Source: Adhaeribacter terrigena (GTDB lineage: Bacteria > Bacteroidota > Bacteroidia > Cytophagales > Hymenobacteraceae). Taken from it: DNA of 64,000 nt. How positions within the stretch are numbered: the first letter of the stretch is position 1; every line of letters starts with the position of its first letter. The stretch spans positions 124,001-188,000 of the forward strand of contig NZ_JAEHFX010000003.1 in the NCBI RefSeq assembly GCF_016623615.1, read 5' to 3'. A program made the position numbers and the translations under genes. This document shows, piece after piece, positions 58,410 through 64,000 of this stretch. The notes under the pieces were generated by a model that worked only from the letters and a program-made list of their open reading frames with translations, was not told the DNA's origin and made no database searches.

Positions 58410-59229
58410 GGTTAGTCTTCAGGGTCTGGTAATCAGAAATAGAAGTTTGCTGCACCGGTTTCACGCATTTATCGGCTTTTGCTTTATCGGTAATGGCCGT
58501 GATCCGGGCTTCGTCGCTGGGGTGCGTGCTCAGGAAAACCGGTGGCTTGCCGGCCTGTTGCTCATCCTGCATTTTCTCAAAAAAAGCGGCTGCGCCATCG
58601 CAGGTATAAGGCGTATCGCCTAAATATTCCACGGAATAAAAGTCGGCTTCGGTTTCGGCATCACGGCCAAATTTCAACGTAGCTAAACCGGCACCTATCT
58701 CCACCAACTGGTTCTGGTTTTCGCCTAACAAAATAGAAAGCAGCACGCTTAACCCATATTGACGCTCCAAGGCTTTGGAAGTGTGCCGGCGATCGGCGTG
58801 GGCAATTTCGTGGCCTAAAACCCCGGCCAACTGGTCTTCGTTGTCCAGCTTTTTAATGAGGCCGGTAAATACGTAAATATGGCCGCCCGGCGTAGCAAAA
58901 GCGTTCAGGGTATTGTCGTCGTTAATGATCTTTACTTTATAGCCAAATTCCTGCGCATAGTTAACCTGATCGGAAGCAAGGATTTTAGCTACGATCTTGT
59001 TGATCTGCGCATAGGCGGCCTGAACGTTCGGGCGCGGGTCAGTAGGCTCCAGCAGCTGGCTTTTATAAATAGAGTCGGTTTGTGCAGCTACCTGGTTACC
59101 TAAAGCAATATCATCTTCAATAGAGAAGATCAGGCGCTCGCCGTTTTTGTCTTTCGCGCAGCTGCTAAGCATTAAGCCTGCAGCCATAAAAGCGGCTACA
59201 TAGAAGTTGGATGAAAAAAATCGTTTCAT
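58399..59229 (-). CDS. M48-family metalloprotease lipoprotein
   Basis: A 276-residue lipid-anchored protease. Signal peptide with lipobox LSSC (Cys24); the zinc motif HEIAH (140-144) sits in VLGHEIAHADRRH and the third ligand Glu in RDAETEADFYS. Same subgroup as the gene at 50836, but with a normal lipobox and modest identity. It probably acts in envelope quality control. Its C-terminal residues and stop codon come from a motif copy. Confidence 0.9.
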   Translation of the reverse strand: MKRFFSSNFYVAAFMAAGLMLSSCAKDKNGERLIFSIEDDIALGNQVAAQTDSIYKSQLLEPTDPRPNVQAAYAQINKIVAKILASDQVNYAQEFGYKVKIINDDNTLNAFATPGGHIYVFTGLIKKLDNEDQLAGVLGHEIAHADRRHTSKALERQYGLSVLLSILLGENQNQLVEIGAGLATLKFGRDAETEADFYSVEYLGDTPYTCDGAAAFFEKMQDEQQAGKPPVFLSTHPSDEARITAITDKAKADKCVKPVQQTSISDYQTLKTNLTF

Positions 59230-59391
59230 AGAAGTTTATATTAATCTGGATTTCTGCCAGAAAGAAAATAACGTGCCAGTTTTAAGGATACGTTTTTATT
59301 TCTGACTGGAGGGTTTACGGAAATTATGCCGCAATGATAAGGGATTTTTAAATAAAGGTTTTCTGATTTTTCAATAAAACGGGCTGTACAT

Positions 59392-59420
59392 ACTTTTTAA
59401 AGCCTAAACCATAGCGTTTT
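59392..59420 (-). repeat. 29-31 bp dispersed motif, copy 36
   Basis: ACTTTTTAAAGCC then TAAACCATAGCGTTTT. Confidence 0.75.
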
Positions 59421-59458
59421 ACCAAGCTTCATATTGGATAAAAATTAAGTTAAAAAGC

Positions 59459-59839
59459 TTAGGTTAATTCCTGACGGATGCGTGCTGCGTTGCTTGTGGA
59501 AAAGAGTAAATACGCGACCGTGACCACAAACAAAGCACTGTAAATAATAAAACCGGTTTCGGAAATCTGTACGGAAGTTGCACCGGCAGCTTTGCTCCGG
59601 AAGTAGGAAATCACGTTCCAGCCTAAAGCGGTTGCGGTAACAAATAGCTGCCCCAGCAAAGCCGTGAAACCCCAGTAATGTTTGCGGTTCAGAAAATGCG
59701 CCCAGATAAAAATGCCGATGCCGCCCAGAAAAAACCAGGCAGCACTTTGCCAGCTTTGGGCCCAGAAACTAAACGCTGCCGCACCAAATAAAAGCAGGCC
59801 GTAAAAAATAAAACTCAGGGAAAGATTCTTGGAATTCAT
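59459..59839 (-). CDS. Membrane protein, unknown
   Basis: A 126-residue protein with four hydrophobic helices (about 5-25, 30-48, 58-78, 95-118): MNSKNLSLSFIFYGLLLFGA at the start, and SALFVVTVAYLLFST near the end. No family recognised. The ATG at 59839 is chosen because the longer frame adds a loose hydrophobic stretch and overlaps the divergent gene's control region. Confidence 0.6.
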   Translation of the reverse strand: MNSKNLSLSFIFYGLLLFGAAAFSFWAQSWQSAAWFFLGGIGIFIWAHFLNRKHYWGFTALLGQLFVTATALGWNVISYFRSKAAGATSVQISETGFIIYSALFVVTVAYLLFSTSNAARIRQELT

Positions 59840-59946
59840 GGCGGTAAAATTGGGAAATAAAACCGGGAAATAATAAATCAAAAACCAGTTTGGTAACCTT
59901 TGGCGGTAGCTGCGAGTTTCAGGAGATAATAACTTACTGTTTCTGC

Positions 59947-61023
59947 ATGCCCCCGAAAACCATAACTACCGATGTTCATGATCTCTACGCCGACTCCACG
60001 CTTTCTGCCAGCGGAGCCGGCCTGCGTTTCCTGCCCGATACCAAAGCCGGGATTACTGTGATGCAAAAAGGAAAAAAAATAATGTACCTCGATACCAAAG
60101 GTCAGCCCATAACCGATGAAAAAGCGCTTGAACGCATTCGAAAACTGGTAATTCCGCCCGCCTGGTCCGACGTGTGGATCTGCCCTTCGCCGAACGGGCA
60201 TTTGCAGGCAACCGGCCGCGATGCCAAAGGCCGTAAGCAATATATTTATCACCCCCAATGGCAGCAATACCGCAACCAGACTAAATTTGGCCGCATGATC
60301 GCGTTTGGAAACCAGTTGCCCGAGATCCGTAAAAAAATAGAGGCCGATCTCCGTTCGCATGGTTTGAACCACCGCAAAATTATGGCCATTGCCCTGAATT
60401 TAATGGATCAGTCGCTGATCCGGATCGGGAATAAATATTATGCGAAGTCGAATAAAAGTTACGGCCTTACCACGCTGCGCGACAAGCATGTGCAGATCAG
60501 CGGGCAGGAAATAAAGTTTGAATTTGTGGGCAAAAAAGGGGTAACGCACAGCATTACCTTAAAAGACAAACGGCTGGCGCAACTTGTAAAAAAATGCCGC
60601 GATATTCCGGGTCAGGATCTTTTTCAGTATTACGACGAGAACGGCCAGCGGCAAACCTTAGAATCCGGCGACCTGAATTTATACCTGAAAGAAATTACCC
60701 AAACCGAATTTTCGGCCAAAGATTTCCGGACCTGGGGCGGCACGGTGCGCATGGTAGCCTGCCTGGAAAACCTGCTGCAGGAAAATCCGGAACTGGAGAA
60801 AGAGAAAACCGTGAAAGAAGCTTTTAAGCGCGTAGCCAAAGATCTGGGAAATACGCCCAGCGTGTGCAGCAAGTATTACGTGCATCCCCAGGTAATAGAT
60901 CTTTTTAAAGAAGATAAACTAATCACCTATCTGAAAAAGCATGATGCCGGCAAAGGCGATCAATACCTGAGTGGCACCGAAAAACTGGTTTTAAAACTTC
61001 TGAAAGCGATGGAGAAGAGTTAA
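59947..61023 (+). CDS. DNA topoisomerase IB
   Basis: A 358-residue type IB topoisomerase of the bacterial/poxvirus kind that relaxes supercoils by a 3'-phosphotyrosine link. Visible family elements are RKLVIPPAWSDVWICPSPNG, GRKQYIYHPQW, RIGNKYYAKSNKSYGLTTLR, and DFRTWGGT; the catalytic Tyr is in NTPSVCSKYYVHPQVI (one of two adjacent Tyr). The ATG at 59947 (MPPKTITT) is chosen over an earlier frame start. Single gene with its own terminator. Confidence 0.93.
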   Translation: MPPKTITTDVHDLYADSTLSASGAGLRFLPDTKAGITVMQKGKKIMYLDTKGQPITDEKALERIRKLVIPPAWSDVWICPSPNGHLQATGRDAKGRKQYIYHPQWQQYRNQTKFGRMIAFGNQLPEIRKKIEADLRSHGLNHRKIMAIALNLMDQSLIRIGNKYYAKSNKSYGLTTLRDKHVQISGQEIKFEFVGKKGVTHSITLKDKRLAQLVKKCRDIPGQDLFQYYDENGQRQTLESGDLNLYLKEITQTEFSAKDFRTWGGTVRMVACLENLLQENPELEKEKTVKEAFKRVAKDLGNTPSVCSKYYVHPQVIDLFKEDKLITYLKKHDAGKGDQYLSGTEKLVLKLLKAMEKS

Positions 61024-61173
61024 TTTGCGGATTTTTGAATTATTGAATGAGTGAATAAGCTGATACTTTTAAACTATTTGTGGAGCTGTTACTGGCTCAG
61101 CTGACGCTAGCGCTTAACCCTTACGCCAGAAACGGCCAAAAATGCGGGTTGATTAAACTCCCTAATAGCATTT

Positions 61174-61204
61174 AAAACGCTATTGTTTTTACCTGAAAAA
61201 GTAA
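61174..61204 (+). repeat. 29-31 bp dispersed motif, copy 37
   Basis: AAAACGCTATTGTTTT, TACCTG, AAAAAGTAA, running into the next terminator. Confidence 0.8.
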
Positions 61205-61236
61205 AGGCCGGAAAACTTTCCGGCCTTTACTTTTTA
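61201..61236. terminator. Bidirectional terminator
   Basis: GTAAAGGCCGGAAA pairs with TTTCCGGCCTTTAC, then TTTTTATT. It separates topoisomerase IB and the convergent lipoprotein gene. Confidence 0.85.
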
Positions 61237-61317
61237 TTATGCATTAATAAACTTATTTATTCTTCCAAACCAGCACTTTATCAAATTAAACAATTATCAC
61301 ATCAATAAATCAGCACA

Positions 61318-62907
61318 TTATAACCCTTCGCGGTCGAAGGCGTGGACGGCTACGTCGCTGCTCAGGCGTTTTTTAGTTTCGCTGGTTTTTTCCATTACAA
61401 TACCGCGTTTGGTATCGTAAACTTTTATCGTTTTTCCCCAGCCTTTCACCTTCGATTCGTCTTCAAGTTCGTCTTCAGCTTCGCCGCCATAAACGGCTAC
61501 TTCTATGGCTTTGCCGGCCTCTCCGGAAAATTCGAACGAATCTTTACCTCCCAGGCCGTGTAAAATAATTCGCCTGGTTTCCGAAGGTTTAAAAACCCGG
61601 GCATAGATCCGGCGGTTGGAATTCTTTTCATCGCGGAAAACTTCCACCGATGTTTCGCCGGAAGGCAGGCGTTTTACCACAAATTTTTCTTTTTCATCGG
61701 AGCCGGCTACGGTTACTTCTTTTGCCAGAATTTTATAGATCTTTAAGGCAGCATCCGGAAGCTTATCGCGGCGGCTTTTCAGTCTGGCAATGGTTTCTGC
61801 TCCTTGTTTCTGGTAGACCGGCTTCGGGAAATTGGCGATCGCATCTTCAATTACTGCATCGGTCAAAGCAGTTTTCATCGTCTCGGCGTGTTGCAGCCAG
61901 TCTTCGCGGGTAACTTCGTTCAGGGCGCGGGCATCTATAAATTGTGCATTAAAAAGCCAGCCCGATAAGTTGCCGTAATGGTGATGAAAGGTCTGGAATT
62001 TTTTCAGCACCGGCGCTTTGCTAGCCAGCCAGGTAATAATCCCATCGTTGAAACGGTAAAAGGCCTGGTCGCGGTCTTTAGGAATAGGTTTGTATAGGTT
62101 TTCGGCACCATTTTCATACACGGCCCATTGCCACTGACCCTCATGCCGGTCCCAGTCGCCAATCAGAATATCGAATAACCGCGAACGGGCAAATAACTGC
62201 TGATCGAAGTGGTGGTTATTTTTCTTAAAACGATTTTCCAATAATTTTTCGCTATCCACCAGGTTGGTAGCGTTGCCAAAAGCCGGAATAATATTTTCCT
62301 CACCATCGAACTTTTCCTCCAGCATCATTACTTTGCCCAGAATGCGCGGAGCAAATTTGCCGAAGCTGCTGTCATTTTCCGCCACATAAAACAATTGCGG
62401 ATTGGTATGGAACACGCCGGCCGCTTCCGAAAGCGCTGGTAAAACCACCGGTGCAAAAGGGTTGGCTGCCGAAGTCTGATCGCGGAGCACGTTTACCAGG
62501 AATGTGCCGCGCAGGCTCTTAGGCAGAGTTTTCTGCGGATCCTTATCCAACGAACGGAGAACAAAAATGCGGTCCTCTTTATTTTTAAGCGTTAAACTGG
62601 TAGTCTGAAAACCGCCGCCTAAAGAAACCGGTTTTAAGCCGCCTTTTTCTTCCGCCATATGGTAAACCGGCAATTTTACGGGCGTAGCCCAAAGCTCCCG
62701 GTAATGTTTGCCGAAAAATATGTTCTGAAGAAATCCTTTTTTGTAATGGCGGCCAACTGTAACTACTACGCTGTCGGGGGTGTTTCCGGCTGCAATGGCA
62801 GCCTTTTGCCCCGGATCCGTTAGGGCAGATGGCTGATAAAAGTTCTTTCGGGCGCAGCTAAAACAAAAAAGGAGAGAAAGCAGGAAAAACGCTAGGGATT
62901 TGGGCAT
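61318..62907 (-). CDS. Lipoprotein with atypical-kinase-like motifs
   Basis: A 529-residue exported protein. Signal peptide with lipobox CFSC (Cys18). Residues about 90-300 show a pattern like atypical kinases (Fam20/HipA/PI-kinase-like): a Gly-rich loop SLGGGFQTTSL (95-105), a following basic stretch FVLRSLDK (115-122), the catalytic-loop-like DILIGDWDRHEGQW (246-259), and a metal-like KDRDQAF (277-283). The last 130 residues are beta-rich. In some Bacteroidota this domain occurs near metallophosphoesterases and barrels. If active it would phosphorylate something outside the cytoplasm. Kinase activity is inference only. Confidence 0.6.
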   Translation of the reverse strand: MPKSLAFFLLSLLFCFSCARKNFYQPSALTDPGQKAAIAAGNTPDSVVVTVGRHYKKGFLQNIFFGKHYRELWATPVKLPVYHMAEEKGGLKPVSLGGGFQTTSLTLKNKEDRIFVLRSLDKDPQKTLPKSLRGTFLVNVLRDQTSAANPFAPVVLPALSEAAGVFHTNPQLFYVAENDSSFGKFAPRILGKVMMLEEKFDGEENIIPAFGNATNLVDSEKLLENRFKKNNHHFDQQLFARSRLFDILIGDWDRHEGQWQWAVYENGAENLYKPIPKDRDQAFYRFNDGIITWLASKAPVLKKFQTFHHHYGNLSGWLFNAQFIDARALNEVTREDWLQHAETMKTALTDAVIEDAIANFPKPVYQKQGAETIARLKSRRDKLPDAALKIYKILAKEVTVAGSDEKEKFVVKRLPSGETSVEVFRDEKNSNRRIYARVFKPSETRRIILHGLGGKDSFEFSGEAGKAIEVAVYGGEAEDELEDESKVKGWGKTIKVYDTKRGIVMEKTSETKKRLSSDVAVHAFDREGL

Positions 62908-62916
62908 TAAAAGTCC
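62886..62916 (+). repeat. 29-31 bp dispersed motif, copy 38 (inside a gene)
   Basis: AAAACGCTAGGGATTT, GGGCAT, TAAAAGTCC. The start codon and MPKSLAFF of the kinase-like lipoprotein are encoded within it. Confidence 0.75.
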
Positions 62917-62980
62917 GGTGTTGTTTTCATTCCCTAAACGGAATTCCGCCAGAAAGTTTTAGATAATATGCGAAAATTTT

Positions 62981-63216
62981 AATGATTGCATGTTTGAATA
63001 TTAGAATGAGAGATTTATTGATTAATTGAATGAGTGAATGAGTGAATGTAAAGATGAAGGATTTTAAAATAATGCGTATCCGACCGAAGAATCAGCAAGG
63101 TTTAGTTTTGCAGATCAAAAAACTACCGTTTTGGGAATTCTTAATTTCAAATTTCCATAATTCAACCATTTACTCACTCATTCAATTACTCTCTCATTCA
63201 AATATTCAATCATTAA
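62981..63216. repeat. Low-complexity inverted repeat (GAATGAGTGAATG type)
   Basis: Left arm AATGATTGCATGTTTGAATA, GAATGAGAGA, TTGAATGAGTGAATGAGTG; right arm the near inverse CACTCATTCAATTACTCTCT, CATTCAAATATTCAATCATT. The arms are about 60 bases with about 100 bases between. No reading frame; it could fold or act as a site of slippage. A motif copy lies in the loop. Confidence 0.6.
63104..63132 (-). repeat. 29-31 bp dispersed motif, copy 39
   Basis: AGTTTTGCAGATC then AAAAAACTACCGTTTT, in the loop of the low-complexity inverted repeat. Confidence 0.65.
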
Positions 63217-64000
63217 CTCAGTCCTTCAATTTCGCCATTCTGCAGGAAAATCTGTTCCGCTTGTGGTGATTTTGGCAGGCCCGGCATCCGCATCATTTCA
63301 CCGGCCACGGCTACAATAAATCCGGCTCCGGAATTAATAATTAAGTCGGCAATTTTAAATTCGAAATCGCGGGCTACGCCTAAGTGGGTTGGGTTGTCGG
63401 AGAAAGAATACTGGGTTTTGGCGATACAAATGGGTAGATTGTTTAAACCTAAACGGTTGATTCGTTTCAGCATTAAGCTGGCTTTCGGGCTGAAGGAAAT
63501 GAATTTTCCGCCATAAACGTTCACCACTACTTTGCGGATCTTATCTTCAATGCTGTCTTCCAGGGCGTAGGCAAATTTTACGTTGGCTGAAGGTACTTTT
63601 TCGATCGTTTTTAATACCGTTTCGGCCAGTTCTATCGCGCCTTTTCCGCCCTGGGTAAAGCCGTTATTCAAAGCAAACGCCGCACCGTGGCCTTCGCACC
63701 ATTTCCGCACCAGCTCAATTTCCGCTTCGGTATCGAAATGATATTGGTTGAACGCCACCACAACCGATTGCCCGAACTGCTGAAGGTTTTTCAGGTGCAC
63801 GCCCACATTCAGCAAGCCGTTTTCCAGGCCTTCGGTATGTGGTTTGGAAATATCGGCCACATCTACGCCGCCGTGCATTTTCAGGGCCTGCGAAGTAACA
63901 ACTAACACACTCGCTTTCGGGTTCAGGTTAGCCAGCCGGCACTTGATATCGAAGAATTTTTCTGCGCCCAGATCCGCTCCGAAACCCGCTTCCGTGATCA
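63213..64000 (-). CDS. fhs: Formate-tetrahydrofolate ligase, 3' part
   Basis: The C-terminal 262 or so codons of an ATP-dependent ligase that makes 10-formyl-tetrahydrofolate; the gene continues beyond 64000 and its start is not in the window. Visible family stretches are ITEAGFGADLGAEKFFDIKC, HGGVDVADISKPHTEGLENG, VVAFNQYHFDTEAE, SPKASLMLKRINRLGLNNLP, and the C-terminal SGAGFIVAVAGEMMRMPGLP. The reading frame is intact and extends in phase to the edge. Confidence 0.95.
   Translation of the reverse strand, partial: ITEAGFGADLGAEKFFDIKCRLANLNPKASVLVVTSQALKMHGGVDVADISKPHTEGLENGLLNVGVHLKNLQQFGQSVVVAFNQYHFDTEAEIELVRKWCEGHGAAFALNNGFTQGGKGAIELAETVLKTIEKVPSANVKFAYALEDSIEDKIRKVVVNVYGGKFISFSPKASLMLKRINRLGLNNLPICIAKTQYSFSDNPTHLGVARDFEFKIADLIINSGAGFIVAVAGEMMRMPGLPKSPQAEQIFLQNGEIEGLS

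Overview
The window reads as chromosomal DNA of a Bacteroidota, most likely order Cytophagales near the Hymenobacteraceae (inference; there is no rRNA here to confirm it). Support comes from TonB-dependent receptors with an N-terminal carboxypeptidase-like domain, a DUF4249 lipoprotein paired with one of them, LytS/LytTR-type two-component genes, DUF4199 and App1-type proteins, many type II signal peptides, weak Shine-Dalgarno sites, and -7 boxes of the TAnnTTTG type (TACCTTTGC, TACTTTTGC). I see no tRNA, rRNA, CRISPR array, prophage or transposase gene.

Layout. 0.1-5.3 kb: DinB-like protein, NAD(P)-binding protein, small lipoprotein, MFS transporter, a tiny unknown gene and a LytTR two-component pair. 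6-10 kb: TonB receptor, DUF4249 lipoprotein, YdjM-like membrane protein. 10.3-12.5 kb: fatty-acid desaturase and a TerB-like protein. 13-22.2 kb: a catechol ortho-cleavage (beta-ketoadipate) cluster, catB-catC-catA-pcaD-pcaIJ (fused)-FUSC-family protein-pcaF, flanked by TetR and AraC regulators; together these convert catechol to succinyl-CoA and acetyl-CoA. 22.7-30.1 kb: a large MalT-like regulator, a small unknown gene, a second TonB receptor and an MDR oxidoreductase. 30.2-37.5 kb: mnmE, a periplasmic thioredoxin-like protein, and a TroABCD-type Mn/Zn/Fe ABC transporter with its DtxR/MntR regulator; one permease carries a second DtxR-like domain fused to its C-terminus. 37.6-46.9 kb: fabH, glycosyltransferase, dapD, secreted hydroxyisourate hydrolase, second MDR oxidoreductase, 3-hydroxybutyryl-CoA dehydrogenase, two tandem 50-residue membrane proteins, an outer-membrane-like protein and an ABC-F ATPase. 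47-64 kb: envelope and housekeeping genes (L,D-transpeptidase, two M48 peptidases, lipid kinase, metallophosphoesterase, LON-domain protein, mtgA, App1-type phosphatase, topoisomerase IB), a lipoprotein with atypical-kinase-like motifs, and the 3' part of formate-tetrahydrofolate ligase running off the right edge.

The most striking unexplained signal is non-coding. A 29-31 bp bipartite motif occurs about 40 times, in both orientations, nearly always between genes or overlapping their first or last codons. Its core, AAAACGSTASCGTTTT, is a near-palindrome, with a further A- or T-tract about 6-7 bases away so that the tracts sit roughly one helical turn apart. Its density and A/T-tract layout recall DNA-uptake or protein-binding signals rather than a transposon. 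The intergenic regions also hold several families of longer inverted-repeat, MITE-like elements.
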